From contig NZ_JAFMZZ010000001.1 in assembly GCF_017356245.1 (NCBI RefSeq), positions 281,073 through 345,072 on the forward strand: a DNA stretch of 64,000 nucleotides, given 5' to 3'. The first letter of the stretch is position 1, and each line of letters begins with the position of its first letter. A program made the position numbers and the translations under genes. This DNA comes from Bordetella petrii. GTDB lineage: Bacteria > Pseudomonadota > Gammaproteobacteria > Burkholderiales > Burkholderiaceae_B. The notes under the pieces are model-generated. The model was not told the DNA's origin and ran no database searches. It saw nothing but the letters and a program-made list of their open reading frames with translations. Positions 53,208 to 63,985 of the stretch are shown here, piece by piece.

Positions 53208-54149
53208 TCAGGATGCGGGAGGGTCTTGCAGTTCGGCCAGGATGGCGTCGGCGCCGCCGGACAGCAAGTCTTGTGCGGCTGCCTGGCCGATGGCCAGGGC
53301 CTGTTCGACCGGGCCGGCGCGCTGGCTGCGGATGACGCGGGTACCGTCGGGCGAAGCCACCAGGGCGCGCAGCGCCAGGTTGTCGCCGTCGAGCTGGGCA
53401 TAGGCGGCCAGGGGCACCTGGCATGACCCGCCCAGGACGCGCGACACGGCGCGTTCGGCCACGACGCACGCCGTGGTGCGCGCGCAGGCCAGCGGCGCCA
53501 GCCATTCGCGCAGGTCGTTGCGGTCGTTGCGGATTTCGATGCCCAGGGCGCCCTGCCCGGCCGCCGGCAGGCTGTCTTCGGGTTCGAGCAGGCTGCGGAT
53601 GCGGTCGCCCAGGCCCAGGCGCTGCAGGCCGGCGGCGGCCAGCACGATGGCGGCGTAATCGCCGCGGTCGAGCTTGCCCAGGCGGGTATCCAGGTTGCCG
53701 CGCAGCGGCTTGACCGACAGGTGCGGATAGCGCTGGCGGATCTGGGATTCGCGCCGCAGGCTGGAGGTGCCCACGACCGCGCCCGCCGGCAGGTCGGCCA
53801 GCGCGGCGTACCGGCCGGATACGAACGCATCGCGCGGATCGGCGCGTTCGAGGACGGCGCACAGCTCGAACGGGGCCTGCAGGTCGACCGGGACGTCTTT
53901 CAGGGAATGCACGGCCAGGTCGGCGCGGCCGTCGAGCAAGGCGGTTTCGAGTTCTTTGACGAACAGGCCCTTGCCGCCGACCTTGGACAGCGTGCGATCG
54001 AGGATCTGGTCGCCGCGGGTGGTAAGCGTGAGCAATTCGACGGCGCAGGCGGGATACAGCGCGCGCAGGCGGTCGCGCACGTGCTCGGCCTGCCAGAGGG
54101 CAAGCCGGCTCGCGCGGGTGGCAATGACGAGGCGTTGCGGAACGGACAC
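53208..54149 (-). CDS. hemC: Porphobilinogen deaminase
   Basis: A 313-residue Hem[24 protein letters not shown] is the usual start. The dipyrromethane-cofactor Cys is in [13 protein letters not shown] near residue 247, and [10 protein letters not shown] and [12 protein letters not shown] are substrate-binding loops. It polymerises four porphobilinogens to hydroxymethylbilane. The start is a GTG with a weak ribosome site, in a gene chain hemC-hemD-hemX-hemY-ppa. Confidence 0.96.
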   Translation of the reverse strand: MSVPQRLVIATRASRLALWQAEHVRDRLRALYPACAVELLTLTTRGDQILDRTLSKVGGKGLFVKELETALLDGRADLAVHSLKDVPVDLQAPFELCAVLERADPRDAFVSGRYAALADLPAGAVVGTSSLRRESQIRQRYPHLSVKPLRGNLDTRLGKLDRGDYAAIVLAAAGLQRLGLGDRIRSLLEPEDSLPAAGQGALGIEIRNDRNDLREWLAPLACARTTACVVAERAVSRVLGGSCQVPLAAYAQLDGDNLALRALVASPDGTRVIRSQRAGPVEQALAIGQAAAQDLLSGGADAILAELQDPPAS

Positions 54150-54157
54150 GAACTGCG

Positions 54158-54271
54158 TCAGATCAGGCTGGCGAAGACAACCGAGGCGATGACGCCCAGG
54201 ATGGCCAGCACCAGCAGGCCTTGCAGCAGGCTCAGGCCTGATTCGGGGTTATCGCTTTTACGCAGACTCAT
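54158..54271 (-). CDS. Small membrane protein, 37 residues
   Basis: A 37-residue protein, basic and polar at the start ([12 protein letters not shown]) and then one hydrophobic helix ([19 protein letters not shown]). The ATG overlaps the end of the terC gene by 14 bp and the stop is 8 bp before hemC. It may be a real small membrane protein or a coupling reading frame. Function unknown. Confidence 0.5.
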   Translation of the reverse strand: MSLRKSDNPESGLSLLQGLLVLAILGVIASVVFASLI

Positions 54272-54977
54272 GGGCGGATTCCTTGGAGGCATTCTTACGG
54301 CTGGCCAGCCACCGCCCCACAAGAATGACCAACAGTGCGCCGATGACTTCGGCAGCGATTTTAACCGTACTTGGCTGTTCGCCGAATTGATTCACCACGA
54401 CCACGTCGGTAATGAACATGCCGCCGGCGATCCAGCCCAGCAGGCCCGCGCCGAAAGTGACGACCAGCGGGTAGCGGTCGATGAGCTTGAGCACCAGGGT
54501 GCTGCCCCAGATGATGATGGGCACGCTGACGATCAGGCCGAAGGCGACCAGGCCGATCTGGTGGCCGTCGTGGGCGTTCTGGGCCGCGCCCGCGATGGCG
54601 ATGACGTTGTCCAGGCTCATGACGAAGTCGGCCACGATGATGGTCTTGACCGCCGAGGCAATGGACGTGCCGCCCTTGATGTTGCCGTGGCCGTCGTCTT
54701 CGGGAATGAGCAGCTTGATGCCGATCCAGAGCAGCAGCAGCGCACCGACGATCTTGAGGAACGGAATGGCCAGCAGGGTCAGGGCGAAGGCAATGAGCAC
54801 GACGCGCAGGATGATGGCGCCGGCGGTGCCCCACAGAATGCCCTGCATGCGTTGCTTGGGCGCCAGATTGCGGCAGGCGAGCGCGATGACCACAGCATTA
54901 TCGCCACCCAGCAGGATGTCGATAAGAATAATCTGGAACACCGCCGCCCAACTCAGCGTCTGGAAAAACTCAAGCAC
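54258..54977 (-). CDS. TerC/Alx-family membrane protein
   Basis: A 239-residue TerC protein with seven or so helices. The family's Asp/Asn signatures are ILIDILLGGDNAVVIALACRNL and IIVADFVMSLDNVIAIAGAAQN. TerC/Alx proteins act in Mn2+ export or metalation of exocytoplasmic proteins. The start is a GTG (54977) preceded by a GGGGGG-like ribosome site. It is followed by a small ORF and hemC on the same strand. Confidence 0.9.
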   Translation of the reverse strand: MLEFFQTLSWAAVFQIILIDILLGGDNAVVIALACRNLAPKQRMQGILWGTAGAIILRVVLIAFALTLLAIPFLKIVGALLLLWIGIKLLIPEDDGHGNIKGGTSIASAVKTIIVADFVMSLDNVIAIAGAAQNAHDGHQIGLVAFGLIVSVPIIIWGSTLVLKLIDRYPLVVTFGAGLLGWIAGGMFITDVVVVNQFGEQPSTVKIAAEVIGALLVILVGRWLASRKNASKESAHESA

Positions 54978-55047
54978 TTTAGACCCCCCGGGGATTTATC
55001 GAATAAGACAAGAACACAGGAATATGACGCCGGCCGCGCACCGGCGC

Positions 55048-55074
55048 GGGTGGCGTGCGCGAGGCACACCACCC
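55048..55074. promoter_or_regulatory. Hairpin in the gap between the two TerC genes
   Basis: GGGTGGCGTGC (55048-55058) and GCACACCACCC (55064-55074) form an 11-bp stem (one mismatch as DNA, a G-U wobble in RNA) around a 5-base loop, next to further GC-rich dyads. In the minus-strand transcript it is the leader of the downstream terC gene and may be a terminator or regulatory fold. Confidence 0.5.
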
Positions 55075-55099
55075 TGCGTGTCGAATCTACTATTGTAGT

Positions 55100-55807
55100 T
55101 CAGCTTTGCGTCAGCACCTTTTGGCGGGCCAGGAAAATTTTTCCAAGCGCCAGCACGACCAGGGCGCCGATTACCCCCGCAACCAGGGCCAATTGGTGTT
55201 GCGTCAGGCCCAGCGCCGTATCGATGCGGGCCACCGGTTCCTGCAGTGCGGGATCGCCCACCAGCAGTTCACCGGCAATGAAGCCCAGCAGCGCCGCCCC
55301 CACCCAGACGATGACGGGAAAGCGTTCAATGACCTTGAGCAACAGGGTGCTGCCAAAGATGACCAGCGGGATACTGATGGCCAGGCCCACCACCAGCAGG
55401 GTGGTGTCGCCCATGGCGGCAGCAGCCACGGCCACGACGTTGTCCAGGCTCATGACCAGGTCGGCGATCATGATGGTGCGGATGGCCGCCAGCAGGCTGC
55501 CATGGTGCTTGCCCTCGCCATCGTCTTCCCCTTCGGGCAACAGCAGCGACACACCGATGTATACCAGCAGCAATGCGCCGATCAGCTTCAACCAGGGCAG
55601 CAGCAACAGCTTGGCCGCGACCAGGGTCAGGATGATACGCATGATAATCGCGGCGGCAGAGCCGACCACGATAGCCTTTTTCTGCTGCGTGGGAGGCAGC
55701 GAGCGCGCGGCAAGCGCGATAACCACGGCGTTGTCGCCGGATAGCAGGATATTGACCCAGATGATCTGCAGCAGGGCAATCCAGAATGCGGCTGAAGTGA
55801 GTTCCAT
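55100..55807 (-). CDS. TerC/Alx-family membrane protein
   Basis: A 235-residue paralog of the neighbouring TerC gene, with IIWVNILLSGDNAVVIALAARSLPP and IMIADLVMSLDNVVAVAAAAMGD. The central cytosolic loop is acidic (LLPEGEDDGEGK). Mn2+ or other cation handling is the family role. The two paralogs are arranged head to tail, with structured leaders before each. Confidence 0.9.
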   Translation of the reverse strand: MELTSAAFWIALLQIIWVNILLSGDNAVVIALAARSLPPTQQKKAIVVGSAAAIIMRIILTLVAAKLLLLPWLKLIGALLLVYIGVSLLLPEGEDDGEGKHHGSLLAAIRTIMIADLVMSLDNVVAVAAAAMGDTTLLVVGLAISIPLVIFGSTLLLKVIERFPVIVWVGAALLGFIAGELLVGDPALQEPVARIDTALGLTQHQLALVAGVIGALVVLALGKIFLARQKVLTQS

Positions 55808-55860
55808 TCCTCTCTTTCCTAGATGATCCCCTAGGTGTCAGTAATAAATGTGGACGTACA

Positions 55861-55935
55861 GGCCATTACGGGTGCGCGAGCAATATTGGATGGCCGTTGC
55901 CGGAAGCGCCTTGTGGGCGTCCGGCGGTTTTTTGT
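55861..55935 (+). ncRNA. Candidate small RNA or structured leader
   Basis: On the plus strand GGCCAT (55861-55866) pairs with ATGGCC (55890-55895), enclosing TGC-GCGA-GCA with a GNRA tetraloop (55873-55882 area). Immediately after, a GC-rich hairpin (55899-55910 with 55916-55925) is followed by TTTTTT, forming an intrinsic terminator. No plus-strand gene precedes it for over 17 kb. Read on the minus strand the same DNA is the leader of the TerC gene at 55807, so the fold may serve that transcript instead. Confidence 0.35.
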
Positions 55936-55962
55936 GAGTGTACGCAGGGTGCCGGTGCCGTT

Positions 55963-55970
55963 ATTTTATA
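55963..55970 (-). promoter_or_regulatory. Probable -10 element for the terC transcript
   Basis: TATAAAAT reads on the minus strand about 155 bp upstream of the TerC gene start. No convincing -35 is seen. If used, the leader would be about 150 nt and include the structured element. Confidence 0.4.
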
Positions 55971-56010
55971 GTTTGCGGCCCGGCCGGGCAGCATGCGGCT
56001 CCTGTCCGTG

Positions 56011-56038
56011 AAAAAAGCCCGCCGGAGCGGGCTTTTTT
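56011..56038 (-). terminator. Intrinsic terminator after sucD
   Basis: AAAAAAGCCCGC (56011-56022), the loop CGGA and GCGGGCTTTTTT (56027-56038) form a perfect stem with A and T tracts on both sides, acting in both directions. It lies 20 bp past the sucD stop on the minus strand. Confidence 0.92.
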
Positions 56039-56058
56039 CGGCAAGGTCCGCTACCGGA

Positions 56059-56940
56059 TTACAGCACGGACTTCAGCAGCTTGCCCATTTCGGACGGATT
56101 GCGCGTGGTGCGGATGCCGCACGCTTCCATCACTTCGAGCTTCGCGTCGGCGGTATCGGCGCCGCCCGAGATCAGCGCGCCGGCGTGGCCCATGCGCTTG
56201 CCCGGAGGCGCCGTGACGCCGGCGATGAAGCCGACCACGGGTTTCTTCATGTTGTCTTTGGCCCACTGGGCGGCGTTGACTTCGTCGGGACCGCCGATTT
56301 CGCCGATCATGATGACGGCGTCGGTGTCGGGATCGTCATTGAACAGCTTGAGCACGTCGACGTGCTTCAGGCCGTTGATGGGATCGCCGCCGATGCCCAC
56401 GGCGCTGGACTGGCCCAGGCCGAGCTCGGTGACCTGCGCCACGGCTTCGTACGTCAGGGTGCCCGAGCGGCTGACGATGCCGATGCGGCCCTTGCGATGG
56501 ATGTGACCGGGCATGATGCCGATCTTGATTTCATCGGGGGTGATCAGGCCGGGGCAGTTCGGGCCCAGCAGCAGGGTCTTGCTGTTCTTGGCCTTCATGC
56601 GGTTCTTGACTTCCAGCATGTCGCGCACCGGGATGCCTTCGGTAATGCAGATGACCAAGTCCAGCTCGGCCTCGACGGCTTCCCAGATGGCGGCGGCGGC
56701 GCCGGCGGGCGGCACGTAGATCACCGAGACGGTGGCGCCGGTCTTGGCCTTGGCGTCTTGCACGCTGCCGAAGATGGGCACGCCTTCGAAGTCCTCGCCG
56801 GCCTTCTTGGGGTGCACGCCGGCCACGAAGGCGGCCTTGCCATTGGCATATTCACGGCACATGCGGGTGTGGAACTGGCCCGTCTTGCCCGTGATGCCCT
56901 GGGTGATGACTTTGGTGTCCTTGTTGATCAGAATCGACAT
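56059..56940 (-). CDS. sucD: Succinate-CoA ligase, alpha subunit
   Basis: A 293-residue SucD. The start [21 protein letters not shown] is conserved, with [23 protein letters not shown] and the phosphorylated His in [14 protein letters not shown]. With SucC it makes ATP or GTP from succinyl-CoA in the TCA cycle. It follows sucC with an 18-bp gap and ends at a strong terminator. Confidence 0.97.
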   Translation of the reverse strand: MSILINKDTKVITQGITGKTGQFHTRMCREYANGKAAFVAGVHPKKAGEDFEGVPIFGSVQDAKAKTGATVSVIYVPPAGAAAAIWEAVEAELDLVICITEGIPVRDMLEVKNRMKAKNSKTLLLGPNCPGLITPDEIKIGIMPGHIHRKGRIGIVSRSGTLTYEAVAQVTELGLGQSSAVGIGGDPINGLKHVDVLKLFNDDPDTDAVIMIGEIGGPDEVNAAQWAKDNMKKPVVGFIAGVTAPPGKRMGHAGALISGGADTADAKLEVMEACGIRTTRNPSEMGKLLKSVL

Positions 56941-56958
56941 TTGTGAATCCTTGGCAAT

Positions 56959-58119
<1,161 letters not shown>

Positions 58120-58129
58120 GTGTTACCTG

Positions 58130-58729
58130 TCAGGACGAATGTGAAAAAGAGGGGGAGTCGGATAGCGCGTCCGCCGCTTCAGCGCTATCCCCGGTGTACC
58201 ACTTGGGATAGTGCTCAAGCACCACCGGGCCGTCGGTGCGCAGGGCATGACAGCCGTCCAGCTGGAATGGACGCAGGTCCGGATTGCTGTTCTGGCGCCG
58301 GCGGTTGGCCATGGTCTGCACCGCCGCGGTGGGCAGCACCTGCGACAGTTCGGTCATGTGGGTACAGCCCGCGGTATGGCCAAAGCGCTCTTTGACCTGG
58401 CGCCGAAACCCCTTGAGCAGGTTCATGCCGATCAGCCCCGTGTACGAGGCTTCGATGGCCGAGCATTGCTGTTCGTAGGGCGCCGCGTCATAGACCGCCT
58501 GGGCCGCCACAATGTTGAACGCTTCATCGATGGTGATGCGCAAGTGCATGTGGTGGATGGGGCGGCCCGCCCGGAAGATATCGCCGTTGTGCTTGGGGAA
58601 GTCGTAGGCCTTGACGTCGATGAGTTCGGCTTCGAGATCCCACAGCCCGTCGTCGCGCCCGTAGGACTGCACGCGTATGGAACGCGTATGCAGCGGTTGG
58701 CGAGAGACTTTCGGCGGTGGCAAGGGCAT
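58130..58729 (-). CDS. DUF2889 family protein
   Basis: A 199-residue DUF2889 protein: RQPLHTRSIRVQSYGRDDGLWDLEAELIDVKAYDF, HHMHLRITIDEAFNIVAAQA and GCTHMTELSQVLPTAAVQTM. It has no signal or membrane segment. Conserved His/Cys/Asp patches suggest an enzyme or metal-binding fold, but the function is unknown. It lies 10 bp before sucC on the same strand. Confidence 0.85.
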   Translation of the reverse strand: MPLPPPKVSRQPLHTRSIRVQSYGRDDGLWDLEAELIDVKAYDFPKHNGDIFRAGRPIHHMHLRITIDEAFNIVAAQAVYDAAPYEQQCSAIEASYTGLIGMNLLKGFRRQVKERFGHTAGCTHMTELSQVLPTAAVQTMANRRRQNSNPDLRPFQLDGCHALRTDGPVVLEHYPKWYTGDSAEAADALSDSPSFSHSS

Positions 58730-58857
58730 GGATGGCCTGCGTTTCAGGACATTTGACGCAAAGCAGCAAATCCTGGGAAGTATAGCGCAGGCCCCCGGCG
58801 CGCGTCGCGGGCCGGGGCGCGCCGCCCGCGCGGGCGGGCGGCGGCGGAACGAGACGG

Positions 58858-61152
58858 TCAGGCGGCCCGCAGGGCGCGCGCCGCGCCGACCATGCCCACC
58901 AGCGCGGCCTCGGTTTCAGGCCAGGCGCGGGTTTTCAGCCCGCAGTCAGGATTTACCCACAGGCGCTCGCTGGGCAGCCGGGCGGCAGCCTTGCGCATCA
59001 GGCCCACCATCCAGTCCACATCGGGCACGTTGGGCGAGTGGATATCGTAGACGCCCGGGCCGATGTCGTTCGGATAGCGGAAGTCTTCAAAAGCCTTCAG
59101 CAGCTCCATGTTCGAGCGCGACGTCTCGATCGTGATGACATCGGCATCCATCGCCGCGATGGATTCGATGATGTCATTGAATTCCGAATAGCACATATGG
59201 GTGTGGATCTGCGTATCGGCCGCCACCCCGGCGGTGGAAAGCCGGAAGCAATCCACCGCCCAGTCCAGGTACGCCTGCCAGTCGTCGCGGCGCAGCGGCA
59301 GGCCTTCGCGGATGGCGGGTTCGTCGATCTGGATGACGCGCACGCCGGCCTGCTCCAGGTCGACCACTTCGTCGCGCAGGGCCAGCGCCAGCTGGCGGCA
59401 GGTCTGCGCGCGCGGCTGGTCGTCGCGCACGAACGACCACTGCAGGATGGTGACCGGCCCGGTCAGCATGCCCTTGACCGGCTTGTCGGTCAGCGACTGG
59501 GCATATGACGACCAGCCGACAGTCATGGGCGCCGGGCGCGCCACGTCGCCGAAAATGATGGGCGGCTTGACGCAGCGCGATCCGTAGCTCTGCACCCAGC
59601 CATTACGGGTGAAGGCAAAGCCGGCCAGCAGTTCGCCGAAATATTCGACCATGTCATTGCGCTCGGGCTCGCCGTGCACCAGCACGTCCAGGCCGATTTT
59701 TTCCTGGAAGCGGATGACCGCCTCGATTTCCTTGCGAATCGCCGCCTCGTAGGCCGAGTCGCTCAGGGCGCCCGACTTCCAGTCGCGCCGCAGCGCGCGG
59801 ATTTCGGCGGTCTGCGGGAACGAACCGATGGTAGTGGTGGGAAACGCCGGCAGGTTCAGCACCTGCTGCTGGCGGGCGATGCGTTCGGCGAACGGGGCGC
59901 GGTCGCGCGTTACCGTGGCCGATTCGGCCATGCGGCGGCCCACCGCCGGATTATGGATGCGCGCCGACTGGCGGCGCGCCTGCAGAGCGGCCCGCTGGGC
60001 CGCCAGTGCCTCGCCCACGGCAGGCGCCTTGGCATCGGCCAGCGCCCGGCCCAGCAGGCCGAGCTCGTCCAGTTTTTGCGCGGCAAACGACAGCCAGCTC
60101 TTCAGTTCGGCGTCCAGGTCGGTTTCGCCCGCCAGGTCGACCGGCACATGCAGCAGCGAGCACGACGGCGCCAGCCACAGGCGTTCGCCAAGTTGCTGCC
60201 GGGCGGGCGCCAGCGCGGCCAGGGCCGCGTCCAGGTCGGTGCGCCAGATATTGCGGCCATCGATCATGCCGGCCGACAGCACCTGGTCGGGCCGCAGTCC
60301 CGCGGCTACGTCCTGCAGCTGGCCCGGCGCGCGGACCAGATCCACGTGCAGGCCGGCCACCGGCAAGGCCAGTGCGGTGGCCAGATTGTCTTTCAGGCCG
60401 CCAAAATACGTGGCCAGCAGCAGCTTGACGGGCGCGTCGGCCAGGCGGGCGTACACCGCGCGGAAAGCGTCGCGCCAGGCCTGCGGCACGTCGAGCGCCA
60501 GGATAGGCTCGTCGATCTGCACCCATTGCACGCCCAGGCGTGCCAGGCGCGCCAGCACTTCGGCGTACACCGGCAACAGCGCATCCAGCAGTTGCAGTTT
60601 GGCGACATCGCCGGCCCCCGCGGCGTAGGCATCGCCCTTGCCCTGCCACAGCCAGGTCAGCGGACCGGGAATCACCGGCTTGACCTGGTGGCCCAGCGCC
60701 TGCGCTTCCCGCACCTGATCGAACAGGTATTCGCGGGCGATGCGGAATGTCTGGCCCGGCACCAGCTCGGGCACGATGTAGTGGTAGTTGGTATCGAACC
60801 ACTTGGTCATCTCGCAGGCCGCCGTGGGCGTCCCGGTGGGCGCGCGGCCGCGGCCCATGCGGAACAGGGTGTCCAGGCTGACCGGCTGGCCCTCGGGCTG
60901 GCCGAAGCGCGCCGGCACGGCGCCCAGCAGCGTGGACCATTCCAGAATATGGTCGTACCAGGCGAAATCGCCCACGGGCACCCACTGCAGCCCCGCGGCG
61001 GCCTGGCGCTGCCAGTGGGCCGCGCGCAGGTCGCGGCCGGTCTGCTCCAGCTCGGCGGCCGTTTGCCTGCCTGCCCAGTACGCTTCGACCGCCCGCTTCA
61101 GTTCGCGCTGCGCGCCGATGCGCGGGAACCCCAAATTATGAATAATAGTCAT
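58858..61152 (-). CDS. metE: Cobalamin-independent methionine synthase
   Basis: A 764-residue MetE. The N-terminal domain starts [27 protein letters not shown]; the C-terminal catalytic domain binds zinc through [11 protein letters not shown] (His and Cys) and [10 protein letters not shown] (Cys). It transfers a methyl group from methyltetrahydrofolate to homocysteine. It is divergent from metR, with a MetR box between. The ATG at 61152 is chosen over an upstream in-frame extension lacking family sequence. Confidence 0.97.
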   Translation of the reverse strand: MTIIHNLGFPRIGAQRELKRAVEAYWAGRQTAAELEQTGRDLRAAHWQRQAAAGLQWVPVGDFAWYDHILEWSTLLGAVPARFGQPEGQPVSLDTLFRMGRGRAPTGTPTAACEMTKWFDTNYHYIVPELVPGQTFRIAREYLFDQVREAQALGHQVKPVIPGPLTWLWQGKGDAYAAGAGDVAKLQLLDALLPVYAEVLARLARLGVQWVQIDEPILALDVPQAWRDAFRAVYARLADAPVKLLLATYFGGLKDNLATALALPVAGLHVDLVRAPGQLQDVAAGLRPDQVLSAGMIDGRNIWRTDLDAALAALAPARQQLGERLWLAPSCSLLHVPVDLAGETDLDAELKSWLSFAAQKLDELGLLGRALADAKAPAVGEALAAQRAALQARRQSARIHNPAVGRRMAESATVTRDRAPFAERIARQQQVLNLPAFPTTTIGSFPQTAEIRALRRDWKSGALSDSAYEAAIRKEIEAVIRFQEKIGLDVLVHGEPERNDMVEYFGELLAGFAFTRNGWVQSYGSRCVKPPIIFGDVARPAPMTVGWSSYAQSLTDKPVKGMLTGPVTILQWSFVRDDQPRAQTCRQLALALRDEVVDLEQAGVRVIQIDEPAIREGLPLRRDDWQAYLDWAVDCFRLSTAGVAADTQIHTHMCYSEFNDIIESIAAMDADVITIETSRSNMELLKAFEDFRYPNDIGPGVYDIHSPNVPDVDWMVGLMRKAAARLPSERLWVNPDCGLKTRAWPETEAALVGMVGAARALRAA

Positions 61153-61169
61153 ATAGATATCCAAGAAAA

Positions 61170-61257
61170 TCAAAATTCTTCAACTCGGATGCTATTCTGC
61201 GCTCAACTCAACTTGCAGCAAAATCAAACTCAACATATATTTGTTGAAAACTATTCA
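61170..61257. promoter_or_regulatory. MetR boxes in the metE-metR divergent promoter
   Basis: TGAA-AACTA-TTCA at 61245-61257 is a perfect MetR consensus (TGAA-N5-TTCA). TCAAAATTCTTCA at 61170-61182 is a near match. They flank the AT-rich centre of the 160-bp gap, so MetR should activate metE and regulate itself. Confidence 0.85.
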
Positions 61258-61312
61258 TATAAATGGCGCTCACTGCCCACGATGGGAGCGCCAGCTTTCC
61301 CGCAGGCCTGCC

Positions 61313-62233
61313 ATGCTTGAAATCCGCCATCTCGAAACCCTGTCCGCCATCCGCGACGGCGGCAGTTTGCAGGAAGCGGCCGAACGCCTGCACCTGACCC
61401 AATCTGCCTTGTCGCACCAGTTGCGCGACCTGGAAACCCGGCTGGGCACGCCGCTGCTGAACCGCCGCACCCGCCCTGCTCGCCTGACCACCGCCGGACT
61501 GCGGGTGCTGGCGCTGGCCGATGAGGTGCTGCCGCGCCTGCGCTCGACCGAACGCGAACTGCAAAGGCTGGCCGCCGGCCGCACGGGGCGGCTGCACCTG
61601 GCCATCGAATGCCACTCGTGCTTTCAGTGGCTGATGCCGGCCCTGGATGCCTTTCGCGCGCAATGGCCCGACGTGGCACTGGACCTGTCGGCCGCCTTCT
61701 CGTTCGCCCCGCTGCCGGCGCTGGTGCGCGGCGACCTGGATCTGGTGATCACGTCCGATCCGCTGCGGCTGGAAGCCGTGGAATATCTGCCGCTGTTCAA
61801 GTACGAGCTGGTGCTGGCGGTGGCCGGCTCGCACCCCCTGGCGGCGCTGCGGCACATCGAGCCCGAGCAATTGGCCGACCAGACGCTGATTACCTATCCG
61901 GTGGACCGGCAGCGGCTGGACGTGTTCACCGCGTTCCTGGACCCCGCGGGTGTCGAACCGGCCGCGGTGCGCAAGGCCGAACTGACCCCCATCATTGCCC
62001 AGCTGGTTGCCAGCAACCGCGGCGTGGCGGCCCTGCCCAACTGGGCGCTGACAGAATATCTGCAGCCGGGTTGGCTGAAACTGTGCCACCTGGGCACGCA
62101 CGGCGTATGGCGCACGCTGTATGCCGCCGTGCGCAGCGAGGATACCGATGCCTCGTATGTGGGGGATTTTCTGGCGATTGCGCGCGAGGTGTGCTTCAAG
62201 ACGCTGGACGGCATACGCTCGGCCAAAGCCTGA
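61313..62233 (+). CDS. metR: LysR-type regulator MetR
   Basis: A 306-residue LysR protein starting MLEIRHLETLSAIRDGGSLQEAAERLHLTQSALSHQ, with the HECHSCFQWL-like effector patch (AIECHSCFQWLMPALDAFRA) typical of MetR, which senses homocysteine. It is divergent from metE across MetR boxes. The ATG lacks a strong ribosome site; the N-terminus supports it. Confidence 0.95.
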   Translation: MLEIRHLETLSAIRDGGSLQEAAERLHLTQSALSHQLRDLETRLGTPLLNRRTRPARLTTAGLRVLALADEVLPRLRSTERELQRLAAGRTGRLHLAIECHSCFQWLMPALDAFRAQWPDVALDLSAAFSFAPLPALVRGDLDLVITSDPLRLEAVEYLPLFKYELVLAVAGSHPLAALRHIEPEQLADQTLITYPVDRQRLDVFTAFLDPAGVEPAAVRKAELTPIIAQLVASNRGVAALPNWALTEYLQPGWLKLCHLGTHGVWRTLYAAVRSEDTDASYVGDFLAIAREVCFKTLDGIRSAKA

Positions 62234-62248
62234 GGCCGCGGCGCGGAT

Positions 62249-62809
62249 TCAGTCGTCGTGCTCGTCGCCCAGCAGGCGCCGGATGACGTCGTGGGCAAAA
62301 CCACGGCTGGCCAGAAAGCGCGCCTGCCTGGCGTATTCGGGCCGGTCGGCGGGCTTGGTGCCGTAGCGCTTGCGCCAGACTTCCAGGGCCCGCTGGTATT
62401 CGGTGGCGCGCAGGCCGTCGCGCAACTGGGCCACTTGGTCATCGGCAACGCCGTGCTGGCGTAGTTCCTGGACGATGCGGGCCGTACCCTGGCGCGCGGC
62501 GCGGCGGTGCACCAGGCTTTGCGCGAACCGCTCGGTGGACAGCCAGCCCTCTTTTTCCAGCGCGTCGAGCACGGCGTCAAGGTCGGTGCCTTCGTCCGTG
62601 TAGGGCTGCAGCTTGCGCGCAAGTTCATTGCGCGCGTATTCGCGGCGGGACAGATAGCCCACCGCGCGCGCCTTCAGCGAGGGCCCGCGCGGCGCGGGCT
62701 TGCCCACGGTTTCGAAACCGCCGTCGTCGGCTTCGCGACTGCCCGGCCCGCGTCGCGCAGGAGATGCGCTACGCGAAGTGCCTGTCGTGCCGGGCTTGTT
62801 GCGGATCAT
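62249..62809 (-). CDS. recX: RecX regulatory protein
   Basis: A 186-residue RecX. The repeats [60 protein letters not shown] and [19 protein letters not shown] are the three-helix units that bind RecA filaments and inhibit them. The N-terminus has a basic Ser/Pro-rich extension. Its ATG overlaps the recA stop by 4 bp, the classical recA-recX arrangement. Confidence 0.94.
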   Translation of the reverse strand: MIRNKPGTTGTSRSASPARRGPGSREADDGGFETVGKPAPRGPSLKARAVGYLSRREYARNELARKLQPYTDEGTDLDAVLDALEKEGWLSTERFAQSLVHRRAARQGTARIVQELRQHGVADDQVAQLRDGLRATEYQRALEVWRKRYGTKPADRPEYARQARFLASRGFAHDVIRRLLGDEHDD

Positions 62810-63879
62810 GCCTGGCCGTCGTCTTCGGCCTCGGCCTCGCTGGCGGGGAAGGTGGCCGCACGGCTGACGATGCCCTGGTTCTCGCGCACCTTGTTCTCGA
62901 TTTCGACGGAGAGCTCGGGGTGTTCTTTCAGGTACTCGCGTACGTTGTCCTTGCCCTGGCCGATGCGGGTGCCGCTGTAGCTGTACCAGGCGCCGGACTT
63001 GTCGACCACGCCGGCCTGCACGCCCAGGTCGATGATTTCACCTTCGCGCGAAATGCCCGACCCGTACATGATGTCGAATTCGGCCTGCTTGAACGGGGGC
63101 GAGACCTTGTTCTTGACGACCTTGACGCGGGTTTCATTGCCCACGACCTCTTCGCCCTTTTTGATGGAGCCGATGCGGCGGATGTCCAGGCGCACCGACG
63201 AGTAGAACTTCAGGGCGTTGCCGCCGGTGGTGGTTTCGGGGCTGCCGAACATGACGCCGATCTTCATGCGGATCTGGTTGATGAAGATGACCATGCAATT
63301 GGTGCGCTTGATGGTGGCGGTCAGCTTGCGCAGCGCCTGGCTCATCAGGCGGGCCTGCAGGCCCGGCAGGGAATCGCCCATTTCGCCTTCGATTTCGGCC
63401 TTGGGCACCAGGGCGGCCACCGAGTCGATGACGATGAGGTCGACCGAGCCCGAACGCACCAGGGCATCGGTGATTTCAAGGGCCTGTTCGCCGGTGTCGG
63501 GCTGCGAGATGAGCAGGTCGGTGAGGTTGACGCCCAGCTTGGCCGCGTATTGCACGTCGAGCGCGTGTTCGGCGTCGACGAAGGCGCAGGTGCCGCCGAT
63601 TTTCTGCATTTCGGCAATGACCTGCAGGGTAAGCGTGGTCTTGCCCGAGGATTCGGGGCCGTAGATCTCGACCACGCGGCCCCGCGGCAGGCCGCCGACA
63701 CCCAGTGCGATGTCGAGCCCCAGCGAGCCGGTGGACACGACCTGGATATCGTGCTCGACCTCGTTGTCGCCGTAGCGCATGATCGAGCCCTTGCCGAACT
63801 GCTTTTCGATTTGCGAAAGCGCGGCGGCCAGCGCCTTGGCCTTTTCCGATGTGGCTGCCTTGCTGGATTTGTCGTTCAT
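62806..63879 (-). CDS. recA: Recombinase RecA
   Basis: A 357-residue RecA. It begins [21 protein letters not shown], has Walker [10 protein letters not shown] and the L2-loop [19 protein letters not shown], and ends in an acidic tail ([12 protein letters not shown]). It drives strand exchange and LexA self-cleavage. It is followed by recX. An SOS-box half is at the window end. Confidence 0.98.
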   Translation of the reverse strand: MNDKSSKAATSEKAKALAAALSQIEKQFGKGSIMRYGDNEVEHDIQVVSTGSLGLDIALGVGGLPRGRVVEIYGPESSGKTTLTLQVIAEMQKIGGTCAFVDAEHALDVQYAAKLGVNLTDLLISQPDTGEQALEITDALVRSGSVDLIVIDSVAALVPKAEIEGEMGDSLPGLQARLMSQALRKLTATIKRTNCMVIFINQIRMKIGVMFGSPETTTGGNALKFYSSVRLDIRRIGSIKKGEEVVGNETRVKVVKNKVSPPFKQAEFDIMYGSGISREGEIIDLGVQAGVVDKSGAWYSYSGTRIGQGKDNVREYLKEHPELSVEIENKVRENQGIVSRAATFPASEAEAEDDGQA

Positions 63880-63925
63880 GTGGTGTGGTGTCCCGTGGGT
63901 GAATTCGTGTGCGGTGCGGCGGCCC

Positions 63926-63950
63926 GGTTGTGTCAACCTTGGTTGTGTCA
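63926..63950. repeat. Direct repeat in the recA leader
   Basis: GGTTGTGTCA occurs at 63926-63935 and 63941-63950, 15 bp apart, in the 5' region of recA. Its role is unknown. Confidence 0.5.
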
Positions 63951-63985
63951 CCAGTGCCGGCAGCGGCGATTATGGCATCGGATTA

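Noticed and set aside
54978..55970. yybP-ykoY manganese riboswitch before the TerC genes
   Set aside because: The conserved riboswitch core (GGGGAGUAG-like helices) is not visible in either leader, though the leaders are structured.
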